From an uncultured Desulfosarcina sp. (GTDB lineage Bacteria > Desulfobacterota > Desulfobacteria > Desulfobacterales > Desulfosarcinaceae): 64,000 nt of DNA. A model generated the notes under the pieces. The model made no database searches. It saw nothing but the letters and a program-made list of their open reading frames with translations, and was not told where the DNA came from. The translations under genes were made by a program, and so were the position numbers. How positions within the stretch are numbered: position 1 is the first letter of the stretch; every line of letters begins with the position of its first letter. Where the stretch lies: the NCBI RefSeq assembly GCF_963668215.1, contig NZ_OY764190.1, forward strand, positions 1,116,001 through 1,180,000. Reading direction: 5' to 3'. This document shows, piece by piece, positions 46,663 through 54,988 of this stretch.

Positions 46663-47432
46663 AAGAAAAGATCTTCAAGACGATAACCGCCACCGTCGAA
46701 GAAGGCAACCGCACGGCCGGCCATCAACCCACCTGGCAGGCGCCCATCGTGGGCTTTGCCGATGCCGGAGATCCGCTGTTCGGCGAACTGAAACAGGCCG
46801 TGCGGTCAACCCACGCCCTGCCCCGGGATCTGCTGCCGGGAGCCCGTACGGTGATCGCCTATTTTCTGCCCTTCGACCGCGCCATCGGGCGCTCCAACCA
46901 TCGCGGCGAATTCGGCTCGGAGGCCTGGGCGCGGGCCTATGTCGAAACCAACAGTTTGATCGCAACGATCAATGAAAAGATCAGCGACTGGCTGGAAACA
47001 GAAGGCTTCCACGGCACCCGCCTGCCGGCCACCCACAATTTCGACAAAGAACAGCTTATGAGCGACTGGTCCCACAAGCATGTGGCCTACATTGCCGGGA
47101 TTGGCAGTTTCGGCCGCCATCACATGCTGATCACCGACAAAGGCTGCTGCGGCCGCATCGGCAGCGTGGTGACCGACGCGGCGATTCCGGCCACCCCGCG
47201 CAGCGACCGGGAGCGCTGCCTGTTCAAGGCCGACGGCTCCTGCGGCAAATGTCTGGAGCGCTGCCCGATCCTGGCCCTGAAGGATGGTGCTTACGACCGC
47301 CACGCCTGCTACGACCGCCTGATGGAAAACGCGGGCATGTACGAACGCTACGGCCTGGCCGATGTTTGCGGCAAATGCGCCGCCATTGTGCCCTGCTCTT
47401 TTTGCGATCCGGTGAAGCGGGCGGCCGGGTGA
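46659..47432 (+). CDS. QueG-like 4Fe-4S protein (epoxyqueuosine-reductase family)
   Basis: 257 residues from a TTG at 46659 with GGAG seven bases upstream; the frame opening at 46557 runs inside the GMC gene. The C-terminal half carries CLFKADGSCGKCLERCP and later DVCGKCAAIVPCSFCDP cysteines for Fe-S clusters, after a cobalamin-type domain with RHHMLITDKGCCGRIGSVVTD. It is shorter than true QueG, so a related reductase role is more likely than queuosine synthesis. Coupled to the GMC oxidoreductase, perhaps as an electron partner (inference). Confidence 0.8.
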   Translation: MKEKIFKTITATVEEGNRTAGHQPTWQAPIVGFADAGDPLFGELKQAVRSTHALPRDLLPGARTVIAYFLPFDRAIGRSNHRGEFGSEAWARAYVETNSLIATINEKISDWLETEGFHGTRLPATHNFDKEQLMSDWSHKHVAYIAGIGSFGRHHMLITDKGCCGRIGSVVTDAAIPATPRSDRERCLFKADGSCGKCLERCPILALKDGAYDRHACYDRLMENAGMYERYGLADVCGKCAAIVPCSFCDPVKRAAG

Positions 47433-47546
47433 AAACCACCGGACAGCAACAGCCACCGGAAAATGAAGCGGCACTTGACGTCCACTCCACTTCGATAGCG
47501 CCTCGCCGGTTCGCCCCACCAGCAAAATTGATCGATCACCCCAGGG

Positions 47547-47610
47547 TTAAGATCAATCCATTGACATTAACCGTCGTTGTGATATTCTAAGATCAATGTT
47601 TTGATCTTAG
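47547..47610 (+). promoter_or_regulatory. Promoter with repeat array upstream of the second DUF4143 ATPase
   Basis: TTGACA (47561-47566), 16-bp spacer, TATTCT (47583-47588). TTAAGATCAAT lies at 47547-47557 upstream. A perfect 10-bp inverted repeat CTAAGATCAA/TTGATCTTAG with a 4-base loop (47587-47610) covers the -10 end and start site, just before the ribosome site. Confidence 0.65.
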
Positions 47611-47619
47611 GTGGATTTA

Positions 47620-49080
47620 ATGAAAAATATTCCAACAAATCAAGTTGTTAGAAGGCTCGAAATAGAAAATCCGTGGTGGCGGGACGGATGTATCCCACGA
47701 ATATTCAAAACATTCAAACACAGGGCATATCTGGACCTATTTTACCCTCTTGTTGAATCAAGAAAAATCCGCAGAGCCAATGTATTGATGGGACCCAGAC
47801 GTGTTGGCAAAACCGTATTGATCCATCATGCCATTCAGAATTTAATCGAAGCGGGTATTCCTCCAACGCGAATTGCTTATTTTTCCGTTGACCACCCAAT
47901 CTATAACGGGCTTTCCCTTGAATCTTTCCTGGATATTTTTTCGCAGGCAACCGGGGTCGATTATTTAGAGGATGAATGCTTTATTTTTTTCGATGAGATC
48001 CAATATCTGAAAAATTGGGAAATCCACCTGAAAGCGATTGTTGACAGATTTCCGAATCTGAAATGCACCGTTTCCGGTTCCGCAGCGGCCGCGCTGAAAT
48101 TAAAGAGCCACGAATCGGGTGCCGGAAGATTCACCGATTTTCTATTGCCGCCGCTAACATTTCATGAATACTTGGATTTGTTGGGCAAAAACGAACTGGT
48201 TGTTTCCGCTATCGCAAATCATGACCCCGCTTTGTTCACAACGAACAACATTGAAGAATTAAATAATAATTTTATCCACTACTTAAATTTTGGGGGGTAT
48301 CCGGAGGTCATTTTCTCCGAAGAAATTCAGGCAGATCCGGGAAGATTCATAAAAAACGACATCATCGATAAAGTTTTATTGCGCGATCTTCCCGGTTTAT
48401 ACGGCGTGCAGGACATCCAGGAGTTGAACTATCTCTTTACCACCTTGGCGTTCAATACCTCCAATGAAGTTTCTCTTGAAGAGCTGTCAAAAGGCTCCGG
48501 TGTCGCCAAAAACACCATTAAAAAATATATTGAATATTTAGAAGCCGCATTTCTTATCAGAACCGTTCACAGAGTGGATCGAACCGCCAAACGGTTTAAA
48601 AGAGCCAATTTCTTTAAAGTTTATCTGACGAATCCATCGATTCGCAGCGCTTTGTTTTCTCCCATAACCAATGAAGACCCTGCCATGGGTGAAGTGTCTG
48701 AAACAGCGGTTTTCTCCCAGTGGTTTCATTCCGACATCCTTCTCCATTACGCAAGGTGGAAAAATGGTGAAGTCGATATGGTGAATATCGGCAAAGAGCA
48801 ACTGGTTGAGTGGGCCATTGAAGTGAAGTGGACGGATCGATTCTATAGAAAGCCAGCGGAACTCAAAAGTCTGATTCAATTTTGCCACGCAAATCACCTT
48901 GACCATGCAACCGTGACCACGAGGTCGAAAACAGGCACCACAATCATGGAAAATATACGGTTCGATTTTATTCCAACCAGCCTATATTGCTACACAGTGG
49001 GTCAAAATCTGATTAAAGGAAAGCAGCCTAAGAATGCCTTGAATTCGCAAACGAAATCCTTTAGGGTAATTTCTCAATAA
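47620..49080 (+). CDS. AAA ATPase with C-terminal DUF4143 (second copy)
   Basis: 486 residues from the ATG at 47620 with AGGTGG five bases upstream (a GTG at 47611 is in frame). P-loop MGPRRVGKTVLI (about 46-57), Walker B CFIFFDEIQYL (about 118-128), then the DUF4143 part with KWTDRFYRKPAEL. Less GC-rich than its neighbours and clearly divergent from the copy at 10538. Function unknown; the upstream inverted repeat suggests self-regulation. It opens the accessory stretch. Confidence 0.9.
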   Translation: MKNIPTNQVVRRLEIENPWWRDGCIPRIFKTFKHRAYLDLFYPLVESRKIRRANVLMGPRRVGKTVLIHHAIQNLIEAGIPPTRIAYFSVDHPIYNGLSLESFLDIFSQATGVDYLEDECFIFFDEIQYLKNWEIHLKAIVDRFPNLKCTVSGSAAAALKLKSHESGAGRFTDFLLPPLTFHEYLDLLGKNELVVSAIANHDPALFTTNNIEELNNNFIHYLNFGGYPEVIFSEEIQADPGRFIKNDIIDKVLLRDLPGLYGVQDIQELNYLFTTLAFNTSNEVSLEELSKGSGVAKNTIKKYIEYLEAAFLIRTVHRVDRTAKRFKRANFFKVYLTNPSIRSALFSPITNEDPAMGEVSETAVFSQWFHSDILLHYARWKNGEVDMVNIGKEQLVEWAIEVKWTDRFYRKPAELKSLIQFCHANHLDHATVTTRSKTGTTIMENIRFDFIPTSLYCYTVGQNLIKGKQPKNALNSQTKSFRVISQ

Positions 49081-49328
49081 TATTCTATCCTTTGTTTCTC
49101 TATTTGTATCGATCCATATTTGTCGGTTTTCGTAATCTTGGAACCAATTGACCGCCCTGGTGATCAATTTTTTGGTCACACGGTAACCTTTAAATTTCAT
49201 CCATGAGACTTCAGCAGGTTTGCAGCAATCCCAATTTGATGAGGTGCGATTGGTTCCTGATAAGCCACGGGGGCGTTGAAATTAACACAGGAAGAATGAA
49301 CCTGGCAATCAATGGTGGAGGTTTAATT

Positions 49329-49874
49329 ATGCAGAATTATATCCGACAGATACCGTGCAATGTATTTATTATGGTTTTCATGCTCCTGGCGTTGGCCTTA
49401 TTTTCTTATGCCGGGAATAGCTTCGCAGCGGGAAAAAAATATGACGGGGTTAAAAATGTTAATCCGGAAACAGGACGCGCAGAAATTGCCGGGGAAACCG
49501 AACCCTATCTCTTTCTTAAAGCAAGAATAACATCCACCAATAATACGACAATCGTTTTTAAGCAAAAAACCTGTGCAACTATAGGTTCGGACGGAAAGGA
49601 ATATTCTGATTGCTGGATTAGGATTTCAGGATGGTCAAAAGGCTTGTCAATGTCTCAAAACGCACCGCTAAGCATGAAGACGCTATCTGTTAAAATCTCA
49701 GGGGATCAAGCAACGCATAATTGGAACACTTCAAGGGTTTCGGGTCCGGACGGATCAATAGAAATTGTGCTTCCGGCCAATGGTTTTGTTGACCTGCATT
49801 TTTTGTGGGAATTGCCTGATGGTGTAGATGCAAAAGTGATACGGATTAAAGACCTTATTGAAATAAAATTATGA
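49329..49874 (+). CDS. Exported protein of unknown function
   Basis: 181 residues from the ATG at 49329, which has GGTGGAGG upstream. A signal peptide (about 1-33, ending NSFAAG), then a mostly beta-rich part with two cysteines (KQKTCATIG and SDCWIR) that could form a disulfide. No known domain recognised. The 248-bp gap before it holds no clear gene. Confidence 0.6.
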   Translation: MQNYIRQIPCNVFIMVFMLLALALFSYAGNSFAAGKKYDGVKNVNPETGRAEIAGETEPYLFLKARITSTNNTTIVFKQKTCATIGSDGKEYSDCWIRISGWSKGLSMSQNAPLSMKTLSVKISGDQATHNWNTSRVSGPDGSIEIVLPANGFVDLHFLWELPDGVDAKVIRIKDLIEIKL

Positions 49875-49975
49875 TGGACGAACAGGATCTGCTGACATTT
49901 TTACCTGAAGGTGGCGTTTCTCCTTTTTTAAAAAATAGAAGAAGGCAGCGGATTTATTCTGCGCCCGATAACTGA
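49871..49975 (+). CDS. Possible 34-residue ORF overlapping the exported protein
   Basis: ATG overlaps the previous stop (ATGA) and encodes MMDEQDLLTFLPEGGVSPFL followed by a basic tail. The coupling pattern is suggestive, but there is no other support; it may be a remnant of a longer gene. Confidence 0.25.
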   Translation: MMDEQDLLTFLPEGGVSPFLKNRRRQRIYSAPDN

Positions 49976-50045
49976 AGGAATGGGGCCACCAAACTTGCAC
50001 AATGACATAAACCTTTTAAATCTGTACAACGCAAAGTGGACAGTC

Positions 50046-50164
50046 TCGCAAAAAGTCACCAGACATGTCATTCCCGCGCAGGCGGGAATCTATAACTATT
50101 TGAAAGTAATAGATTCCCGCCTGCGCGGGAATGACATCAATGGACCAAATTCGACTTTTTGCGA
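50046..50164. repeat. Nested palindromic repeat (CATTCCCGCGCAGGCGGG type)
   Basis: Perfect 27-bp inner arms at 50067-50093 and 50109-50135. An outer 12-bp inverted repeat (CGCAAAAAGTC and its complement, 50046-50057 and 50153-50164) encloses them. The CGCGCAGGCGGGAATC core is a repeat seen in many bacterial genomes. No protein is encoded. Confidence 0.85.
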
Positions 50165-50211
50165 AACCAGCAAAGTTAATTCCAAACCAGCAAAGTAGAA
50201 AGGATTTGGTC

Positions 50212-50553
50212 ATGAAAAGAAGAGTCAGTCTTATTTTTGTAGTTGTAGTGGCGCTTATTGCATGTTTTGCGGGAGCGGTTTTTTCCCCATCCCGGTCACT
50301 GGCTCGAAGTGTAGTGCCCATAGAGGGGAGTAATTTCGATATTTCTTTATCCCTTATTGATAATCTCAAGAACTATATGGGAAAAAATGTTTTTATCCAT
50401 TTAAAATCGGGAAAAACCTTGCAAGGGAATGTAAAGGCTATTGGAAACAATCTTGTCCACTTGGAAAAACTGAATGGCAAGGATTTTTACGATGCTTTAA
50501 TAAATATCGAGGAAATCAACGCGATAGAAGCGAAATTCAGGGACCTGAAATAG
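50212..50553 (+). CDS. Exported Sm-like (Hfq/LSm-fold) protein
   Basis: 113 residues from the ATG at 50212 (AAAGGA upstream). A signal peptide (about 1-27) is followed by a small beta domain NYMGKNVFIHLKSGKTLQGNVKAIGNNLVHLEKL, which matches the strand pattern and G/D positions of Sm-like proteins, ending in FYDALINIEEINAIEAKF. A secreted or periplasmic Sm-fold protein would be unusual, since known family members bind RNA in the cytoplasm. The fold call is by eye. Confidence 0.65.
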   Translation: MKRRVSLIFVVVVALIACFAGAVFSPSRSLARSVVPIEGSNFDISLSLIDNLKNYMGKNVFIHLKSGKTLQGNVKAIGNNLVHLEKLNGKDFYDALINIEEINAIEAKFRDLK

Positions 50554-50638
50554 ACGTTTTACCTTTTTTCAAAATAGGGAAGACCATATTTAAAAAGTAC
50601 CTGAAAAATGACTTTAGAACCGCAATTTTGAATAGAAA

Positions 50639-50869
50639 ATGCTGCGTGAAGAAAAATCTAACGACACCTTTGGTTGTGGATTCAATAAGCGCAAATACGC
50701 CGGTGACGCAAAACTCTGTAGAGAACTCGGCCTGGACTTCACCATCCACTGCATGGGGCCTGAACGCATCAAGCGATCTCTAAAAAGGAAATACGACATC
50801 GAGGTAGACATCGAAGGAAAGGACCGTTTTGACGTTACCCGAGAAGCCCAAGCCATCATCTACGGCTAA
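50639..50869 (+). CDS. Small hypothetical protein
   Basis: 76 residues, charged and soluble, with GFNKRKYAGDAKLCRELG and KRKYDIEVDIEGKDRFDVTRE. I do not recognise a domain, and the frame has a weak ribosome site. It reads like a short piece of a longer conserved protein, possibly a remnant. It is followed at once by the 80-bp tandem duplication. Confidence 0.4.
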   Translation: MLREEKSNDTFGCGFNKRKYAGDAKLCRELGLDFTIHCMGPERIKRSLKRKYDIEVDIEGKDRFDVTREAQAIIYG

Positions 50870-50871
50870 AA

Positions 50872-51031
50872 AGGAGGGCAAGGGACGACCTTAATTATCT
50901 CAATATACAGATTTATTTTCCAGGACCTGCATTTGATTGGTTCAATTGCTTAGGAGGGCAAGGGACGACCTTAATTATCTCAATATACAGATTTATTTTC
51001 CAGGACCTGCATTTGATTGGTTCAATTGCTT
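50872..51031. repeat. Exact 80-bp tandem duplication
   Basis: An 80-bp unit (AGGAGGGCAAGGGACGACCT...TTGCTT) occurs twice head to tail with no difference. After it, GAGACGTCCCT faces the AGGGACG at the unit's start, as if the edges of a palindromic element had been copied. Confidence 0.9.
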
Positions 51032-51064
51032 AGATACTGAGAGACGTCCCTAAATTTATCCACC

Positions 51065-51766
51065 ATGAATCGACTGAAGAAAAAAATTGGAATAGTTGGC
51101 GGGTTAAGCCCCGAATCAACAGTAAGCTACTATCTGTATATCACACGCAATTACGCCGAAAGATATGGAAATTATGACTATCCTGAAATCATTATATATA
51201 GTGTAAATTTGGAAAATTACCACAAATGGCGGAGTATAAACAGATGGGACCTCATTATTGATGATCTTGTCTCTTGTTTTCAAAAGCTGAAGAACGCTGG
51301 TGCAGATTTTGGCCTGATTGCAACAAATACGATGCATAAGGTGTTCAAGCAAGTTGCAGATATTGTTGATCTTCCTCTAATCAATATAATAGACGAAACA
51401 GCACTCAGAGCGAGAGAACTTGGGCTAAACAGGCTTGGCCTTCTTGGCACGAAATACACAATGAGCGATGGTTTCTACCAGGAAAGATTATCAAAATTCG
51501 ATATTGATTCCATAGTTCCAAACGCTGAACAGCAAGAAGTGATTCATAAGATTATCGTTGAGGAGTTGGTAAGGGGTCAATTTTTAGAGAAATCAAAAAA
51601 TAGAACTATTAAGATCATTCAAGATTTGGTTTCAAGAGGTGCCAAGGGTATTATTTTGGGATGCACTGAGATACCATTGCTGGTCAAAAAAGAAGATTGT
51701 GACATCCAACTTCTTGATACAGCAATAATACATTCCGAAGCTGCCCTTAACGCTGCTGTATATTAA
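51065..51766 (+). CDS. Aspartate/glutamate racemase-family protein (Thr/Cys active site)
   Basis: 233 residues. KIGIVGGLSPESTVSYY opens the fold. The two catalytic positions are in IATNTMHK (about 88-95), where the usual first cysteine is threonine, and GCTEIPLL (cysteine about 201). I recall the same Thr/Cys pair from the Escherichia coli L-aspartate/glutamate racemase YgeA, reported to favour L-to-D conversion, so it need not be inactive. Moderately low GC. No operon partner evident. Confidence 0.88.
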   Translation: MNRLKKKIGIVGGLSPESTVSYYLYITRNYAERYGNYDYPEIIIYSVNLENYHKWRSINRWDLIIDDLVSCFQKLKNAGADFGLIATNTMHKVFKQVADIVDLPLINIIDETALRARELGLNRLGLLGTKYTMSDGFYQERLSKFDIDSIVPNAEQQEVIHKIIVEELVRGQFLEKSKNRTIKIIQDLVSRGAKGIILGCTEIPLLVKKEDCDIQLLDTAIIHSEAALNAAVY

Positions 51767-51834
51767 AATACATAAGCCAACGTTATAGTGATCCAAGGGA
51801 TCAAGCCTGCCTTTGCTAGGAGTAAAACTGAAAA

Positions 51835-52512
51835 ATGACCCGAACAAGCAAAATCTTCTATCTTATATTTTTCAGTTTCGCCGTGGCCTTCATTGCCACG
51901 TTGCATATGCGACCCTATCCCTTTGTCTATCTCGTGAAAGCGGTGCCGATCTATAGCCTGGCGGTATTGGCCTTTTTGAACATTGCCGGACTACGCGGCA
52001 AACTGATCGGGTTGGGGCTGGTTTTTTCCGGGGTCGGCGATATCGTGTTAGAGCTTGCAGGTGATTCACTTTTTGCCGTGGGACTTGGGGCCTTTTTAGT
52101 AGCTCATCTGTTTTATATTGCCGCTTTCACGAAAGACATCCGGTTTAAAGGCCCGCGTGGCATGGTTGCCGTGGCCATAATGGTTTATGGCTGTTTCATC
52201 GGATTTGTCATGGTACCGAATCTTGGTGATATGCTTGTGCCGGTTGTGGCTTATCTGTTGGTTATTGTGGCCATGGGGGTATTGGCTGCTTTAGGCGGCA
52301 CCAACCATTGGTTGGTGGTTGCGGGTGCCTGCCTGTTTATTGCCTCCGATTCCCTCATCGCCGTCAACCGTTTTATTGCTCCTGTGCCTTACTCCAGCTT
52401 ATTAATCATGGCGACCTATTACCCAGCTCAGCTTTTAATAACAGCCGGTGCATCGCTGCATGGAATCGGCTTTGTGGCAAATTTGGGGAGGCCAAAGCAA
52501 CTATGCCTATAA
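51835..52512 (+). CDS. YhhN-family membrane protein (lysoplasmalogenase-like)
   Basis: 225 residues with about eight hydrophobic helices and the YhhN/TMEM86 signatures LVFSGVGDIVLE (about 62-73) and ACLFIASDSLIAVNRF, whose aspartates are thought to be catalytic in hydrolysis of the vinyl-ether bond of lysoplasmalogens. Plasmalogens occur in anaerobic sulfate reducers, which fits. Confidence 0.85.
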   Translation: MTRTSKIFYLIFFSFAVAFIATLHMRPYPFVYLVKAVPIYSLAVLAFLNIAGLRGKLIGLGLVFSGVGDIVLELAGDSLFAVGLGAFLVAHLFYIAAFTKDIRFKGPRGMVAVAIMVYGCFIGFVMVPNLGDMLVPVVAYLLVIVAMGVLAALGGTNHWLVVAGACLFIASDSLIAVNRFIAPVPYSSLLIMATYYPAQLLITAGASLHGIGFVANLGRPKQLCL

Positions 52513-52650
52513 TTCGATTTTTGGCCCTGAAAATCGCAGTATAGCACCCTTTTAGGGCATGATTTTCGACATTTTTGACTTAATTACAGGCGCTTGGCAT
52601 GGCCCGTCCCGAAGTGAACTGTTATAAATCGTTTTGTTATCTTTGTAACT

Positions 52651-53784
52651 ATGCCTAATCATATTAAAATTGTTGTCATAGGAGCTGGCTTTGCCGGGCT
52701 GTCTTTTTGCGAGGCACTGTCAAACAGTAATTTTAATTCTTTTCTTCTTATCGAGAAAAAAAGATCATCTTTGGGTGGTTATGCATCTTTAGGTGGCATT
52801 AAAGTTGGTCTGCTACCTGCTGGTCAAAGAACCGCTGATTATTTTTCAAAGTCAGATTACGATTTTTATACACATGCTTTCCTCAGAAAATATTCGAATT
52901 ATTTAAGCACATTCAATAAAAGCAAAACAGTTTTAAATTTGCCAGACAATGTAACTAATAAATATTATAAATCTTTCATAATTGAAAACAAATCAATAAA
53001 AAATATATTGGCTTCATTAACATCAAAACTATCTAATAAAATACTTTTCTCAGAAGTTGAATCAATTAATAGGGCTTATAATGAAAGTTATTCTATTTTA
53101 TTTTCTGATGGAAATCAAATTAATTGTGATACAATAGTTATTGCCTCAGGAAGAAGCGAAAAAATATTCTTTTGTTTACGAAAATTGAATGAATCATTTA
53201 ACACTACCAAAGATTTAATCGTTGGCTGCAGGGTAACATTTGAGCCTGAATCTGCTGAACGCATATTTTCTTACCAACATGATTTTAAAATTAAATCAGA
53301 AACTAAAATGCAAACTTATTGTTTTAACTACAGAGGTAATTTAAATACCTATAAGTATCTTAACAATCTAATATATGCTGGTTCTTTTGATATTAAAAGC
53401 AATATAGGTAATACTTTTTTAGGGAAAAAAACAAAAATATGTTATCTTGATGCTATTAAATTATTTCCGCAAGCAATAATAAAAAAATTTGATAATTTAG
53501 TTAGTTATTTAGAACAAATAAATTTCGCAAATATTAAACAGGACTTTCTTGAATTTATATCGATAATGTGTGATAGTATGAACATTAACTTATACCAATA
53601 TTATTTTCCGGCATTGGAACAATATTGGCCGTCACCGATTCTTAAAGACAACTCATTGGAATCTATGAATATACCTAACATTTATTATATTGGTGATTCT
53701 TCTGGGGTGTCCTACGGCTTTTTACAATGCTACATAACAGCTTGTATTCTTAGCAAAAAGATTTTATACAATGAAAATTATTGA
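52651..53784 (+). CDS. AT-rich island gene 1: FAD/NAD(P)-dependent oxidoreductase-like protein
   Basis: 377 residues. A dinucleotide-binding GAGFAGLSFCEAL (11-23) and a C-terminal IYYIGDSSGVSYGFLQCYITACIL (about 344-367), the usual second flavin contact, point to a flavoprotein of the FAD-dependent dehydrogenase type. The middle has no recognised domain. Codon use is strongly A/T-biased, unlike flanking genes. It overlaps the HD gene by 14 bp; all four island genes overlap in a row. No clear ribosome site precedes the ATG. Reaction unknown. Confidence 0.75.
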   Translation: MPNHIKIVVIGAGFAGLSFCEALSNSNFNSFLLIEKKRSSLGGYASLGGIKVGLLPAGQRTADYFSKSDYDFYTHAFLRKYSNYLSTFNKSKTVLNLPDNVTNKYYKSFIIENKSIKNILASLTSKLSNKILFSEVESINRAYNESYSILFSDGNQINCDTIVIASGRSEKIFFCLRKLNESFNTTKDLIVGCRVTFEPESAERIFSYQHDFKIKSETKMQTYCFNYRGNLNTYKYLNNLIYAGSFDIKSNIGNTFLGKKTKICYLDAIKLFPQAIIKKFDNLVSYLEQINFANIKQDFLEFISIMCDSMNINLYQYYFPALEQYWPSPILKDNSLESMNIPNIYYIGDSSGVSYGFLQCYITACILSKKILYNENY

Positions 53785-54988
53785 TGCCCTATATGGCCCC
53801 ATAGACTTAAGGCATTTAAGTAAAATATTGAACTTTCCAGAGTTACAAAGGCTCCGGGAAGTACGCCTTTGCAATGTAAACTCACCTTATATTACGGGTG
53901 GATCTAATTTAAACAGATTTGAACATGCTATTGGGACTGCATATCTTGCTCAAAAGTTTTCTGCCGCAAATAATCTAACTGAGGATGATGATCAAAATCT
54001 AATCATAGCGTCCCTCCTTCATGATATAGTGACTCCTCCATTTGGTCATTCTTTGGAATACCTTTTTGATTCTTTAGGGAAAACAGTCTATGAGCATGCC
54101 CAGCTTGATACTTTATTTAGTGGTAAAACGGTACAGTATTCAAGACCTTTCTTTTTGGGTAACAAATCTTATATAGTTCATAAAAGCAAGAATATTGATA
54201 CACAGACTATTTTTAAAATTATAAAAGGTACTCACGAATTATCAAAATATCTTTCTAACAATATTGATGTAGATAATATTGATAATGTTTATCGTTTCGC
54301 TTACCATATTGGTATTAAATTCGATTTTAATAATCCTTGCGAACTAGCAACATCTCTGAAGTACACAAATGATGAACTAATGATCAAATCGGATTCTATT
54401 AGCCTTTTTGAAAATTGGTTTACTGTTCGCAAAAAGCTTTATAAGTATTTATTGGAAAATGAAGGAGAGTTTGTTGCAAAAGCGCTTTTAGAGCGCACTT
54501 TCATAGAATTAGTAAAACACGATATTATTAATGAATTTGATTGGATATTAACTGATTATGAGCTTATTCTAAAAGCTATTAACGAAGGAAATGCGACTGC
54601 AAAAGAATGTATTAGTAAATATATGTTAATGAATTTTCCAACTTATCATTATATTTTACAAACCCAAGATGTTTTAATATTAGATAATTTTCTTTCTATT
54701 AATAAACTTAATTTAATTAATAATTTTTTTAGCCAAGATATTTTTATACACTTTATTCGAGATGTTAATAAAACATGCCGGCCTATTAATGTAAGAATTA
54801 GCGATGAAAGTAATCGAAAAGTTAAAATTGGACACAGATATGATCGTTATTTGATAGGTCTTTTTTGCGATAACCCCTCTAAATTAAAAGAATTTAGAGA
54901 TGAACTAAAGAACATTTTAAAAGTTGATTTAATTCCCTTACAACCAAATGACTCAAATGACAATAATGCACAAATATCACTCTTCTAG
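53771..54988 (+). CDS. AT-rich island gene 2: SAMHD1/dGTPase-like HD phosphohydrolase
   Basis: 405 residues. The HD metal-site residues are visible: H52 in NRFEHAIGTAYLA, H84-D85 in LLHDIVTPPFGH and D171 in NIDNVYRFAYHIG. The QRLREVR...GGSNLNRFEH context matches dNTP triphosphohydrolases and SAMHD1 rather than signalling HD-GYP proteins. It probably hydrolyses deoxynucleotides; such enzymes can starve phages of dNTPs. It overlaps gene 1 by 14 bp and gene 3 by 41 bp. Confidence 0.85.
   Translation: MKIIDALYGPIDLRHLSKILNFPELQRLREVRLCNVNSPYITGGSNLNRFEHAIGTAYLAQKFSAANNLTEDDDQNLIIASLLHDIVTPPFGHSLEYLFDSLGKTVYEHAQLDTLFSGKTVQYSRPFFLGNKSYIVHKSKNIDTQTIFKIIKGTHELSKYLSNNIDVDNIDNVYRFAYHIGIKFDFNNPCELATSLKYTNDELMIKSDSISLFENWFTVRKKLYKYLLENEGEFVAKALLERTFIELVKHDIINEFDWILTDYELILKAINEGNATAKECISKYMLMNFPTYHYILQTQDVLILDNFLSINKLNLINNFFSQDIFIHFIRDVNKTCRPINVRISDESNRKVKIGHRYDRYLIGLFCDNPSKLKEFRDELKNILKVDLIPLQPNDSNDNNAQISLF

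Noticed and set aside
48982..49200. 72-residue minus-strand frame after the second DUF4143 gene
   Set aside because: It overlaps the 3' end of a confident gene, has no recognised domain and no good ribosome site; possibly a decayed fragment.
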